Source: Hygrocybe punicea
Taxonomy: Eukaryota > Basidiomycota > Agaricomycetes > Agaricales > Hygrophoraceae
Direction: 5' to 3'
Assembly: GCA_963556145.1 (NCBI GenBank)
Contig: OY744463.1
Coordinates: 2,852,001-2,916,000, forward strand
DNA length: 64,000 bases
Below, one piece after another: positions 46,886-57,850 of this stretch (the first letter of the stretch is position 1; every line of letters starts with the position of its first letter). The position numbers were made by a program, and so were the translations under genes. Below the pieces are notes generated by a model. That model did no database searches and had not been told where the DNA came from. It saw nothing but the letters and a program-made list of their open reading frames with translations.

Positions 46886-49800
46886 TCAACGATCTAAGGG
46901 TGCCACTCGCCGTCTATCACGAGCCTTTCGAGAAGCCCTGTGGAGAGTGATGATCGCATATTTGACTTTGTCAAATTGCCGTGCGTTGATCGCGCTGGGT
47001 ATCAATGGATTAACCTAAACTAAAGAACGGAAGTAAATAAACGAACCTCGTCACTTCAGACAAGAAATCATTCTTGGTCTGATTTGGTACAGTGGCGGTC
47101 GGCAATTGTTGCAAAACGAGTGGTAACCAAGACAGAAGCTGGGAGGACCACAACGCTGATAGGACTCGGAAGATAGACACTACTACAGAAGCGGAGTCTT
47201 CCGGAAAATCTCCTACCAGCCCTGTCAGTAGGTACCCAACAAACTCGAAGCCTTCCTTCTCGACGACCGCCCGTATCATAGAGGCGTAGGCGGGGAATTT
47301 TGGTGGAGGACTGGTGACAGGTGCAGGTGACAGGCAGTCGTGTGTCAAGATAGTACGAAACAGATCTAAAGCTGCAAAAACAACATCAGAGTGAACGAGC
47401 ATGAGGGCAGCCATCGAAGCGCGGAACGCTATAGGGAAAGCGGAGGATTGATAGAAGACATCAGGTGCAACGTCAGCCATTTGCAAAAGCATTTGCAAGT
47501 AGTCCTCGAGCACTGGGAGGGGTTGCAATCAGTTAAGACCGCTATCACATCGGAAGGTTTGTAAGTACCATCGGGAATGTCTCTTGGTGACTGCACTTGG
47601 AGAAAAGCCAACACTTTATTCGTCGACCGCTCGTAAAACTGTTGGAAAGAGACTCGAAGAACTGAATTTTCCTCATTTCCAAACCTGCCGATGATCTTGC
47701 CTCCAATCCACAAATAGCTGGGGAAACCAGTTGCTTGAAAGGCCAAGGACATTCTCGTTATAATGGAATCCGCGATAGGAAGTGCGGAAGGCCCAAAGAG
47801 ATTGATTCCGTGACGAAGAACGCGAGTCGTGCGTTCAGCAACGTCATATTCAGATCCGTACTTTGTAAGGAAAATGTCGAACACTGACCACGCCTGCTCA
47901 CAACTATTTTGACATGCAGCAGGCAGTTCGTCGCCAAATGTATGGATGACATGCAGCATGACTTCCAAATTTTCTAGCCCACCTGGATTTCCCAATCTTA
48001 ATATCAGCAAATTGATATAGTTGGCCATAGCAACGTACTGCCAACTTCCTGGAGTTCCTGCTTGGTTGCCACTGCGGGTCTACTGGCGATTGAATGAACG
48101 AGTGCAAGGACATCTAGTGAGAAGGTACGCAGAGACTCTGCGGCGCGCTCCATAGGCATTGCGGAGATAACAAAGGCGATAGCTTCACAAACTTGACGTC
48201 TGTCGTCCTGCAGCAGCTTTGAACCAGTGGAGCTGAGAAAGGTATGCAGTGTCGGTAGAAAGTCTACAAGGTGCTGTCAAAAGACTTTGACATGAGGCAC
48301 AGATACTGCGAACTACTAATAGAAGACCACAATACCTGCTTGCAATCCTGACACATATATTTCAGAGCCTGCCCAGCAGCGGCACAGACTTCAGTATCCG
48401 GATCTTCGAAACCAGTAGAAATGTACTGAAGTTGGTACCGAATGTAGTCTGGGTGCATATTTATCCACTCGGAATACCTTGAGATAATGAGAAGTGCTGC
48501 GTATCGGACTCGAGGGTGGGCCGGAAGGGAAGGAATAAGATCCATTATTTTCGGCACTGCATTAATATCCGAGGGATCAACTTCCGCTCCCATGGATCTC
48601 ATGGCGAATAGAGGTGCCTCTATTTCTTGCCAAGATGCCTGATGACTAAGTGCAGCGTTGATTAGTTGGTAGGCAGCGAGCAAACATGTATCGGTTCCTA
48701 GGACGAAGCAGCAATCCTTGAGAGTATCACCCATGACGTGTCGGAAGGAACGAAAGTTATCGGCTTCTTGACCTACTAAGAGGTTGACGTCTGCGGGGAA
48801 ATGGAGATGATGGATTATGACTCCCATAAGTGCCCTATAAGCTTCCAAGAATAGGGGTGAGACGGAGGGTTTCTTCCCAATAATTTGTGCTAGCCGCATC
48901 CAGAAAGGGAAGGTGATTGGGACAATATCAAGATCAGGATAAGCAGAGCATTCTCCGATGGCCTCTACAATTGGGAAGAAAGTCTCCGTATGTTGTATGA
49001 GGAGAAGTCGGTAGGTCTCCCCTGCTTCGGTAAGGATACGAGCGTATCCCCTAATCTTGTCAGGATCGTTATGGTGGTCCTGGAGGAGTGGTTTGATCGC
49101 TATCACCCTGGGGACAATGAGCTCGATAACTGGCATGTTTTCGTCTATCTCTTGTGTTTCGTGAATCAATTCGCAGATGACGTCAACTGCAGCATCGAAC
49201 AGGTCGTCAGAGGCCAATGCTTCGAATGCGTATGCAAAAAGGGGCGTTTCGGCTAGATCGGTTGTAGCTACTTCGCCGGCAACCAGCCAGCTGCGTAAAC
49301 AGTTAAAGACCTGTGCTTGAACTGCATGGGTAACGCCTGAAAAAATGTCAATACCTCGGAGAATACAGATGCTCATAACGAACCTGCAGCTTGGATATAC
49401 ATCGACAAAAGATCCAGAATCTTCTTCGAGTTGGCCGTCAGAAGTTGTGCAGATCTCTCCCTGTATTCATCATCCTACGTGGCAGATGAGTTAAATGCCA
49501 GGAATATTCCAAAAAAATAACTTGCAGTGATCGGAATCTTCGAATTGCTGCAAAGCTCCTCGGGAAGGACAGTCAAAAATTGCAGCAAGGCCGGAACTGT
49601 GGCAGGGTTTCTCCCAAACGAATCAATCATACTCTGCACGGCATTATCCCAGCTAGGGAGTTGTAGTGCAAGGCCAGAAAGTGCTAGACAGAGTTGCACG
49701 ATAATAGTCCGCGGGCCGCTTTGGTACCGTTCCAATGCAGTGACGAGCGTATCCCGCAAGTGAAGTAAGGCGGAAGGATTCACTTGATGAAGGTCGTACG

Positions 49801-50110
49801 TGACCTTGCAGCGTTGTTAGTTCAGGTGGCCAACCAAGATGATGGGAGCGCAACCTTTGATCGAAACGTCTGCGCAGCAAACAGTTTTGCTGCTGCGGGC
49901 GCATCTGGAGATATCAGGAGGACATTGCAGGTCGACCATGCCTCTGGCTGATACCGAATCAGCCTTGATCGCAAGTTTGGCCAAAGGCGAAAGTGAATTT
50001 ACAGAATGTTGGAAATCCTGGAGCCAGGAATTTGCTGTCTCCAGCGAACCCTTGTCCGGGGCTCGACTGAACACGTCGAGTGCAGACAGCAAGGCTTGTA
50101 TATCTGTCAT
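46886..50110 (-). CDS. mtr10: Importin-beta family nuclear transport receptor MTR10 (transportin-3 type)
   Basis: Karyopherin that carries SR-type RNA-binding proteins and tRNA. It starts MTDIQALLSALDVFSRAPDK at 50110. The importin N-terminal region follows: ETANSWLQDFQHS, then AKLFAAQTFRSKVTYDLHQV and RTIIVQLCLALSGLALQLPS. HEAT repeats run throughout (ALASDDLFDAAVDVICELIH, AHPRVRYAALLIISRYSEWI, EVCAAAGQALKYMCQDCKQ, DVVFAALDLFRTILTHDCLS, ASVVVSIFRVLSALWSSQLL). The last exon, after an intron at FLSEVT-S, reads AINARQFDKVKYAIITLHRA then SRKARDRRRVAPLDR with TGA at 46886-46888, a basic tail typical of the family. About 930 residues. Confidence 0.88.
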
Positions 50111-50435
50111 TTTGTTCTTTGTTAAGGCTGCTCTCTGAAGTGCGGCTGTTTAGTGTTATTGACTCAGTGGCGACACTGGAAGGTATAATATTGTGATCGA
50201 CCAAGGACACTCCACATATGGCAAAAACATTGTAAAGAATCACACTAGAGAGGGACAATGAGGGCGTAAAGGAGTGTGAGATTTGTTCGTAATGAACAAA
50301 CGGTCAAGGGTGGCAAACGTCATGCACAGGAACGGAAGAAGACTAAAATGAAAGAGTAATAGCGGTGACACAATCATCAGCAATAAGAAAAATCCAGGAT
50401 ATGGTAAGAAGGATATGTTTTCGGGCTGCAAGAAA
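50111..50435. other. Spacer between MTR10 and septin (both minus strand)
   Basis: MTR10 upstream region and septin 3' flank. A minus-strand hydrophobic frame here arises only from reading past the septin's last exon and is not taken as a gene. Confidence 0.4.
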
Positions 50436-52153
50436 TCATGCACGAAGGAAACCTTTCTTCCTTCCGGTCTACAGGAAAATTCAACCAAAGAATCGCTGAA
50501 GTATCTCAACTGAAACTTACGCTGTTTTTCTCCGGTGTCAACGGCCTGCCGCTTTCGATCTTTCGTTTCTTGTCCTCAAGATCTGCACGTTGCTTGTCCA
50601 AAGCGTCCTTCATCTCTTTATGTCGTGCATAGAGCTCCTCTTCAGATTGCTTCAATTTGGCTTCTTTCTCTTGTACTTTCTGCTGGAAGACCATCTTCAT
50701 CTCGGCCTCCATCTTTGCAAGTTTAGCCTCATGTAGGACACGTTCCTCCTGCAGTCTCGCTGCAGGACTGAAGGGAAGTAAAATGAGACACTTAGAGCAA
50801 TCGGTGAACCGTAGTCACTTACTTGATCTCCTTGAATACGCTAGAGTCCTGCGCGACACCCATACTAAGAAGTTTTTCTGTGCGCCAATTTTCATAAAGA
50901 ACATCGTTGGTGTACTCTCTGAGCTCCTCCATGTAGGTTCGGACCAACATCTGTCGGAGCTTAACAAAATCACAGTGGTCCTCATTGTCGACCTCGACAA
51001 CGCCCCATGGGTAAGCCCGGCCGCGAACTTTACGACCATCGGAAGTTTTTACGACTTGGTCCGACCCAACCACAGCAAAGGGAATCTTGCTAGCAATTTC
51101 CTCAGCCTCCGCGAGGGTCTCTTCATCCTCGTTGTCGTAAGTGGGGGCTTGGAAAATATGAATATTATGAAGGGCAATGTCGGAGAGAATCTAAGTCACG
51201 AGGATTCATTAACGCCGAGACGGTGAACGATCAGAGTATCCATACCCGCGCCTTGAACTCCGTAACTTCCTCATCGGTCAAGGTATCAGCCTTGGCAATA
51301 ACAGGTATCAGGTTAACTTTGGTATGAAGCCTGCGCATGAACTCTATGTCGATCTGCTTCAAGCTATTCGTGGTATCTCAGTGTCTGGGCTCACGAAAAG
51401 GAGGGGGGGTTAACTAACGAGTGACCTGTTGGCTGGATGAAATATAGGCAGGCGTGGACACGGTTGTCCACGACTTTGAGCCTGTTCACGCGATTTTCCT
51501 GCTCCAGGTAGGAATCGAAGCGCGACTCGATGTTCTCTACAATGGGCTTCCAGCTGTAGCAAAAGCGTCATAAACAGAATAGAAATAGACTCATTTGCGA
51601 ACACACCTGTCGTCATTGTTAACAAAGTCCCCGAAACCAGGGGTGTCAACGACGGTCAAATGTAAACGGACGCCATTTTCCTCGATGTCTAGAGGGACGA
51701 ATCAAGATGGGCGATTGCGTAGGGATCCAGTGGTGAACTTACCAGCGCCAATGCTCTCAATAGCGACGGTTTTAGGTCGCTCGGCTGCCGGAGGCACCGG
51801 GTCCTTGGGTGGATAAAGAGTCGTATTGAACAAGGTATTGATGAGAGTAGATTTGCCCAAACCCGATTCCCCTAAATATACGCTCTCTGTCAATTACCAA
51901 TTTCAAGGACCAAAAACGTAGAATACGAACCAACTACCATGGCAGTAAATTGGAAACCTTTCCTCACACTCTTCCTGTGAACCTGGTTAGGAAGATTTGC
52001 GAAACCGACGTAGCCCATCAATTTTTTGCGAATGACTGGGGTAAGACCGCTCCCGTGTCCCGTTAGGGCCAAAGACGGGTTTGAAGGAGTAAGATATCCA
52101 TTTGACGAAGGGGAAAGGTCGCCGTTACGAGAGGATGCGTAGGAGTCCGTCAT
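50436..52153 (-). CDS. cdc3: Septin, CDC3 type
   Basis: GTP-binding filament protein of the septin ring at septa and hyphal tips. It starts [20 protein letters not shown] at 52153. The polybasic/N-terminal segment [20 protein letters not shown] is typical of Cdc3. G1: GESGLGKST (split by an intron after the Gly). G3: DTPGFGD. G4: AKAD. The septin unique element includes [13 protein letters not shown], followed by [22 protein letters not shown]-terminal coiled coil is rich in Glu, Lys and Gln ([20 protein letters not shown]). The last intron splices to a short exon giving KGFLRA and TGA at 50436-50438, the usual Cdc3 ending. About 420 residues, eight or so exons. Confidence 0.9.
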
Positions 52154-52734
52154 CTAAAAAAAGGGGGTGAGTTTCGAGAACAGATGCAATGGCGAAGAGA
52201 GCGAGAAATTTTTTACTTTGGAGAAGATTGAGTCGGGGGGGAGGAGAAAGGAAGGGCGGCGTTTTATTTGTTTGTCGAGTTGTTTGCTGGTGGCGCCACT
52301 CTCAGGATTGATCCTAATTTTTGGTTTGGGCAGGAGAATGGACTAAGCCAATTTCAGCTTCCCTTCTTCCACAACCTTGAATATTACACTCCAGCACTCA
52401 CCCAGGAAGAGTGCCTCGGTATTATTGACCTCATTGATCAACTCCAGGTTGAAGCCCGGCTCTGCATGGTTTATCAACTCTCCACCCAAACACGCCTTAT
52501 CCGTGTGGCAGCTGAGCGAACTTGAACGGTTCGGGTGCATCACGTCAATGTATCGTCAAATGGTTTCCGGTGAGGTGATATACCCATATTTTCATATGCT
52601 CATTTATCATACGGCACTTCGACCGTAAATAAGCCGCTTTCCTTCAACATCGAGACTTGATTAATGGCTACAGAGTGAGTAACTAATTAACTAAATAATA
52701 TCAATACAATTCATACTCAACAGTGGAACGTCCT
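52154..52734. other. Intergenic interval with a short unrecognised frame
   Basis: A + strand frame at 52268-52525 reads LSQFQLPFFHNLEYYTPALT then QEECLGIIDLIDQLQVEARL, which looks coding but has no convincing start and no recognised domain. It may be a fragment of a decayed gene. The rest is septin upstream sequence. Confidence 0.25.
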
Positions 52735-53430
52735 CTAGGGAATCACCATGTGTTCCGATTCAGAGCACTCATCAAAGTTGACAAACATCTCAAACATCTC
52801 GGCCACTTCAACTGCCTCGATCCTGGGGCCTTCGGTATAAGACAGGTCGTCTGGCCATGCCATCTCGCTGTCTGTAGTGTCAGAGGATCCTGAAGGCGAC
52901 AACCCAGGCATGGGCATCAACTGAGCGAATGTCGATCGGGGAGGTGTGCTGATCAGCAAGTCGTTCTGGACATGTTCCTCCCTTCTTCCAATGAGCCTCT
53001 CCAGATCCTTTCCGTAATCCCGCTCCTTCCGACGCTGCTCTGCTTCGATTGTCCTGAGTCCGGCCAAAGTGGGAGACGTAGGGGCCTGAGGTCGTTTCTG
53101 CAACCTTCGTGTGCCACGCATGTCAAAGTCCTGCACTTCGTAAATTGTCCTCCCCCCGCCAGAAAAGTTGGTTATTGTCTGTCTGATTGGTACGCTGACA
53201 ACTCTTCCATCTTTGGTGTGATAAATATGCAAGTCTTTCATGAATGCCTCTCTGCCTAGACTCTTCGTGCCACCGTCTTGTCTCGGGAGAGATGAGGGGA
53301 CATTCCACTCCCTCCCATGCGTTCGCGACGAAGTGTGGGAACGTGATGTAAATTTACCCGCCAGCGGGTAGCGTGAAAAGTATATGTTCATAAGCGCAGT
53401 CCGTGCGTCGGCGGATTCGACGTGAGGCAT
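52735..53430 (-). CDS. Hypothetical protein, single exon
   Basis: 231 residues in one open frame from ATG 53430 to TAA at 52735, unusual here because most neighbours have introns. The N-terminus is basic and Ser-rich (FTSRSHTSSRTHGREW). A central segment HTKDGRVVSVPIRQTITNFS then GGGRTIYEVQDFDMRGTRRL looks structured. A charged helix (AEQRRKERDYGKDLERLIGR) follows, and the C-terminus is acidic. No signal peptide, membrane segment or known domain was seen. The intronless frame and even composition favour a real lineage-restricted gene, but I cannot give a function. Confidence 0.6.
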   Translation of the reverse strand: MPHVESADARTALMNIYFSRYPLAGKFTSRSHTSSRTHGREWNVPSSLPRQDGGTKSLGREAFMKDLHIYHTKDGRVVSVPIRQTITNFSGGGRTIYEVQDFDMRGTRRLQKRPQAPTSPTLAGLRTIEAEQRRKERDYGKDLERLIGRREEHVQNDLLISTPPRSTFAQLMPMPGLSPSGSSDTTDSEMAWPDDLSYTEGPRIEAVEVAEMFEMFVNFDECSESEHMVIP

Positions 53431-53844
53431 TCAGTGTCGTTGAAGGAAGAAAGGATCGTAAGGAGTGACTGGTGCCCAACTAGGGTGCTTGTGAAAGGAT
53501 TTCGTTCATCGTTATGTACTTATATACTTCATTGAAGCCACGCTTTGGCATGAGTGGTATTTTAGGTTGTAACGGGCTTGGTTCAATTTTGTAAACCCAG
53601 CCAGATATACAAAGGAAACGCGTAAGGAAATTGTGGCCGTGCGACGATTCTCCCACAAAGACACCTTTTTTTTTGTTTCTCTTTCGTTGAGTAGAGAAAC
53701 ATTCGTTGTACTCATGAGGTTGTTGTCGGAGGATGTTGACCCTAGATCCAGGCCATTTATCGTGTGTGCTGGGCGGAAAATCTATCAGAACAAAGGTCAA
53801 CATATAAATCCGATGCTCTTACATGTCAAGGCATAGGTTCGAGT
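53431..53844. other. Spacer, no recognised feature
   Basis: Upstream region of the 52735-53430 gene and 3' flank of mS35. Only short frames, no repeat. Confidence 0.4.
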
Positions 53845-54719
53845 TTATTGTGGTGAGACATTGGTATTAAGCCCCGGTAACCATTCCTTTGGAAAATCCC
53901 TCAACGACGGACGGCTACCCTCACGATTTCGGATATGTTCCCCTTTCTTCGCCTTCCGTGCTTTTGCACTCACATGGCTGGTATCGAGTGGTATGTCTCT
54001 AAAGTTATCTTCGAGATTCTAGTATTTCTTCAGCTCGCGTAACAGAAAAATGGTAGGATCTTACGTTCGCTTCTGAGATCAGTCTGTCCAAAGCGTCGCT
54101 GACCCATTTCAGATTCATGGCTGGTTTTGGGAAGTCTTCGCATGCGATCTTTATATATCCATGTTCCCTTCCAAGCTCACCATGTCCCACACCGGAGTTG
54201 GAAGGGGGATCTGGTGTCCAACGTGGACCCGCGAGAAGTTTTATCTTATGGATGGCGTCCTCACCCCTCAAGGGCAACTGCGCCACTGGCACAACGATGG
54301 AACGTTTGACAATGGCGGGGTGCCCTTCTCCTGCATAATCTATAGAGCGGACGATTAATGGAGCGGCCGAAGTGGGGGGAACGAAAGGTTTGCGGTAGGC
54401 TGACGTGTATAGGGAGTGACTATAGCATTGCGGAAATCAAAACTGGTTTGGACTCACCAACAAGTTTTGGCATCTCATGTTCAATGAGTCGAAGGTAGTA
54501 TAACGTCTGCCGCTGTTGACGCAGCATAAGATGACCTGCTGAGGGCGTGTCATCGTCTGCAAAATCAAGGCTAATCCCTTGGAGGGCGTCTTCAAAGGTC
54601 AAAGGTTCTGTCGTCTTTGGTATCCTGCTTTTTCGGCGAGGCATCAGAGGAGAAGAGGACGAGTGAAAAAACTTGGCCAAGGACGGCAAGAGCAACGGGC
54701 TTGAACACAGTGGTCGCAT
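53845..54719 (-). CDS. Mitochondrial small-subunit ribosomal protein mS35 (Rsm24-like)
   Basis: Mitochondrion-specific protein of the small ribosomal subunit. Three exons. The start at 54719 gives a presequence MRPLCSSPLLLPSLAKFFHS then SSSPLMPRRKSR; an upstream in-frame Met at 54749 is possible. First exon body: EPLTFEDALQGISLDFADDD, LMLRQQRQTLYYLRLIEHEM. The second exon holds the conserved domain: YRKPFVPPTSAAPLIVRSID, HPAIVKRSIVVPVAQLPLRG, AIHKIKLLAGPRWTPDPP and HGYIKIACEDFPKPAMNLKW. The last exon is spliced through a 46-bp intron to NLEDNFRDIPLDTSHVSAKA and ends FPKEWLPGLNTNVSPQ with TAA at 53845-53847. Family naming is from memory. Confidence 0.75.
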
Positions 54720-55183
54720 TGCGAGATGACATTGTAAACCCAGGACCATTTAGGGATTGGTGTTTGCACTGGACTACACTGTGATCGTGCGTCAGGTTGA
54801 ACGTCACCCATCAGATTGACCTACAATTAACCTATTACAGGCCAAAAATCACCAGATTCAGGAAAACAAACTACTGTTAGGTGATGAAAAGTAATCTATA
54901 AATGCAAAAATCATCCTAGTAGTAATCCGAGTCGTACCTGGGTGCTTGGGCCAGCATTAGCGTGAGAAATCTGATCATGTAAGGATGTTTTGGAATTGAT
55001 GCTGCCAGCAAGGCTTTATGTCTGGCGATGCATGGTCAGTAATGGTGAGTGATCGCATATGTATCTGTCTGGTAATCATCGGTACCTTGTCCATAACTGA
55101 CAAGTCATACAGTGTTTCTACTGCAGTCCTACAAAACAATACAGACTCTAAATTGTCACTGGTCGCCTATCATGCATGGATGT
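54720..55183. other. Spacer between mS35 and the hAT element
   Basis: AT-rich, non-coding. It ends at the putative 8-bp hAT target site ATGGATGT (55176-55183), whose partner would lie beyond the window. Confidence 0.35.
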
Positions 55184-55237
55184 TAGTGTTGCCACGGTCC
55201 AGTTCGGTCCGGTTCTTTTAAGATTTATGTGAACCCT

Positions 55238-55352
55238 GAACTGGACTTCAGGTCCAGTTCACTTGTTTTTTGGAACCCAGAACTGAACCGGTGTTGAACC
55301 GGTTCAGGAGGTCCGATCTAGGTTCACTTGCATGTGAACCTAGAACCGGACC
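55238..55352. repeat. hAT subterminal hairpins
   Basis: Three inverted repeats in a row. GAACTGGAC pairs with GTCCAGTTC (55238-55260). GAACCGG words pair within 55285-55305. A stem at 55310-55352 has GGTCCG/CGGACC outside and a perfect 10-bp CTAGGTTCAC/GTGAACCTAG inside with a 6-nt loop. Such repeats usually bind hAT transposase. Confidence 0.75.
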
Positions 55353-55397
55353 TGTATATATTCACAATATGACAGAACACAAACTAACGAAACAGTA

Positions 55398-56926
55398 CTA
55401 TGCTCCATGTTCATCATCAGACTCCACCATATCCCAGACACTCACTACGTGTGCCTCTGCATCCTCGGAAGCCTTGATGTGCCCATTACGGTAAGCACCC
55501 TTGAGAATCTGGAGTGCCTCGAAGGTTGAGGGCTTAAGCCAGTTCCGTCGGCGAGTTGATGTGAGGGCCCCATTGGAGAAAGCCCGTTCCGATGGCACAG
55601 AAGACCCTTGGATAGCCAAGTAGTCTCGTGCCATGCGTGCCAGTGTTGGGTATTGCGTTGCATGGAGCTATTGAGTTCAATCCAGCACCAAATACTGGCG
55701 AACAGAATTCAGACTTACCCCCCACCACGCTATCACATCGTCCACATTTTCCTCTAGCGGTGCCGCTAAGTAAGCATCGAGTTCTTCTTGGGGTTTGGTC
55801 CGTGCAGAGTCTCGCTCTTTACGAGATTTCACAGAAGCACGCATCCAGGAATGGCTGTATTGAGCCTTCGTGGTCCTAGTGTTGCTCACATCACTAGCCG
55901 GGACATCTTGCACCACCGGTTCAATGTAATAGGAGTCAAACTGACAATAGCCATCAGCATTGTTCGGATAGGTGCATTAGTGTACTCACAATGGCACGTA
56001 ACCTGGCCATTCCATCTTCATAAAAATCCTCATCCCAATTGCTTTCGGCATATGCCGTTTTGAAGTTGGGATCCAAAGCTTCCATTCAATTAGTATGGCA
56101 ATCTATAGATAATAATAGCAGACACCTTACCGAGACAAATAAAATACACATCCGTGTCATCTGCCTTCCGGTACCACTTGCTAAGGTTCTCCAGCCCAGC
56201 TTCAATGGCAGCCGACATGTCATGGAATCGAGGGTGCCGCGCCATGTTCTCCCATGATTGCTGCATGAATTCAAGTACAGGGATTGTTCGGGATACAGTC
56301 GGATATTTGGTTGACGAAAATGTCTGCGTGGCATTGGCTGGTTCCTGCATAGTGCTAGGTTAGTTCCAGTCGACATATTTACTTTGGACATACCTGCAAA
56401 ACCTCACGTGTCTTTTCAATTTGTTCCCAATCTCTCTTCGACAATTTAAAATCTGAATAGTTTCGGTTCCCCACCAAGTCTGGGACCTCTTCACTGTCAT
56501 CTGCGAGCTGCACAAATCGGTTGATAGCCTTGCAACAGACATTGAGCACGCACCACAAGAGAAAAAAAAAGAGCTTACCTTCTGCACCTTCAAGATGCGG
56601 TCAAGGAAATTGAACAGCGAGGCCCATCGGGTGTGGATCCAGTTAAGCAGTCGAAGGAATGGTATCTCAACTTCGGCACATGATTTCTTGAAAAAGGCTC
56701 GCGCTTGAGGTGATTTGCGGATTTGTTTGACTAGGGCAAGTGCCTTTCCAACAACATCACCGGCCGTGATCTCGTCATCATCTGCATCACTGTCATCATC
56801 CGCGGGCTCCTTATTGAGATTAAGGTGGGCCAGTTCTACGTCCAGTTGGTCCAGGTCCAACGTATCCTGATCTGCCTTGGCCTTCTGGATCGCATTACGT
56901 AGCTTATTGATGATACTCTTGCTCGA
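55398..56926 (-). pseudogene. hAT transposase gene, 3' part (split by LTR element)
   Basis: C-terminal two-thirds of the transposase on the minus strand, in several exons. Next to the LTR junction it reads SSKSIINKLRNAIQKAKADQ, then VGKALALVKQIRKSPQARAF, IPFLRLLNWIHTRWASLFNF, VSRTIPVLEFMQQSWENMAR and YSHSWMRASVKSRKERDSAR. It ends with the hAT dimerisation domain DYLAIQGSSVPSERAFSNGA then LTSTRRRNWLKPSTFEALQI. The stop is at 55398. No in-frame stop was seen in the blocks read, so this half appears undamaged apart from the insertion. The part upstream of 56927 is cut off from its promoter by 5.5 kb of retroelement. Confidence 0.85.
56923..56926. repeat. Target-site duplication TCGA, left copy
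   Basis: The 4 bp immediately left of the LTR start; matched by TCGA at 62402-62405 on the other side. Confidence 0.8.
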
Positions 56927-57032
56927 TGTAGAGGGTCGACGTCCCTCTGAGTCCGTATCATCGATATATCACGAATCCGGACCAACCCGATGCCGCCATT
57001 CGACTTGCATTCGAACCCGACGTAACCCGACG

Positions 57033-57080
57033 TGACGTGACGTGACGTGACGTGACCCGACGTGACCGACGTAACCCGAC
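57033..57080. promoter_or_regulatory. TGACG repeat cluster in the LTR (CRE/ATF-like)
   Basis: Several consecutive TGACG units, then ACCCGACGTGACCGACGTAA. TGACG(T) is the core bound by bZIP factors of the ATF/CREB type. The copy in the right LTR is at about 57033-57080 plus 4571. The role in expression is inference. Confidence 0.45.
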
Positions 57081-57392
57081 ACATGCCGCTTTGTGACGGC
57101 CGCTTTTGGGCTAAATCCGGCAGCCTCAAACGCCTCGGAGTTCCAATTCCAGGAGATGGATCTCTTCGGACTCAATCCCCGACTTCGGATTTACCTTAAT
57201 TATGCATCCCCTCGTCTTTTCGGAGATATGTAGGACTTTCTAGATCTTTTCCTTGCATATTCGTTTTCCCCTCCATTTCCTGTCTTCGTTGCTTTGCAAC
57301 CCCCCTTTTCCATATCCCCATTCCAACCTTTCTTTGTAGCTTACCATCGGCCGAAGTAGACATGTCCGAAAGTAGATTACTGTTTCCTGTAC

Positions 57393-57400
57393 TATAAAAA
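57393..57400 (+). promoter_or_regulatory. TATA box of the 5' LTR
   Basis: TATAAAAA in the context ACTATAAAAACGG, about 466 bp into the LTR; a suitable position for the U3/R boundary. The second copy is at 61964-61971. Confidence 0.55.
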
Positions 57401-57832
57401 CGGTCCCCGACGACCGTACAAAATAAGATACCATTAGTCCCCGTTTCCCTTTAGTCAGAATCACTTTTTAATCCCTTCAAATGCTCGTCCACGTAGATCC
57501 TTAGCTTTTTATAGTTCACTTCATCGTCTTTATCGTTGTTTCCGTATATTCGTTCATCGTTTCCGACCCGACCCGACCCGACCCGCCGTACCCGACATCG
57601 TCGGCATCGTCGGGTTCTTTACTATTTGTCCGTTTTCACTCCGTTCATCGCCGGCTTCGTCGTTATTAGTCCAGTTTTACACGGCGGCTTTACTTTTACT
57701 AACATTCCCTTCTTTTACTTCTATTCCCGACACTGAATTATCCAGTCACTTCTACGCTGACACCTTCTGGTTAGGATCTTTATATTATTTCTTTATATAG
57801 TTCCGAAGCCACCAAGAACCCGCATCTACATC

Positions 57833-57850
57833 TGGAGCCCACCGCGAGGA
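57833..57850 (+). other. Candidate primer-binding site
   Basis: TGGAGCCCACCGCGAGGA begins 2 nt after the left LTR. TGG is complementary to the CCA of a tRNA 3' end, and the rest would match a tRNA acceptor stem ending ...GGTGGGCTCCA. The tRNA was not identified. Confidence 0.55.

Larger units (their letters stand above)
56927..57830 (+). repeat. 5' long terminal repeat, 904 bp
   Basis: It begins TGTAGA and ends TCTACA, a perfect 6-bp terminal inverted repeat with TG...CA ends. It repeats at 61498-62401, a constant offset of 4571, with no difference seen in the lines compared. It contains a (TGACG)n cluster near 57030-57080, a TATAAAAA box at 57393-57400 and a (CCCGA)n run near 57567-57585. 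The LTR frames (for example the 74-residue minus frame at 57240-57464) recur unchanged in both copies and are not taken as genes. Confidence 0.93.

Noticed and set aside
50240..50509. Hydrophobic minus-strand frame downstream of the septin
   Set aside because: Arises by reading past the septin's last intron; the spliced ending KGFLRA is the family's normal terminus.
57240..57464. 74-residue minus-strand frame present in both LTRs
   Set aside because: Occurs identically in each LTR because the LTRs are copies; regulatory DNA rather than a gene.
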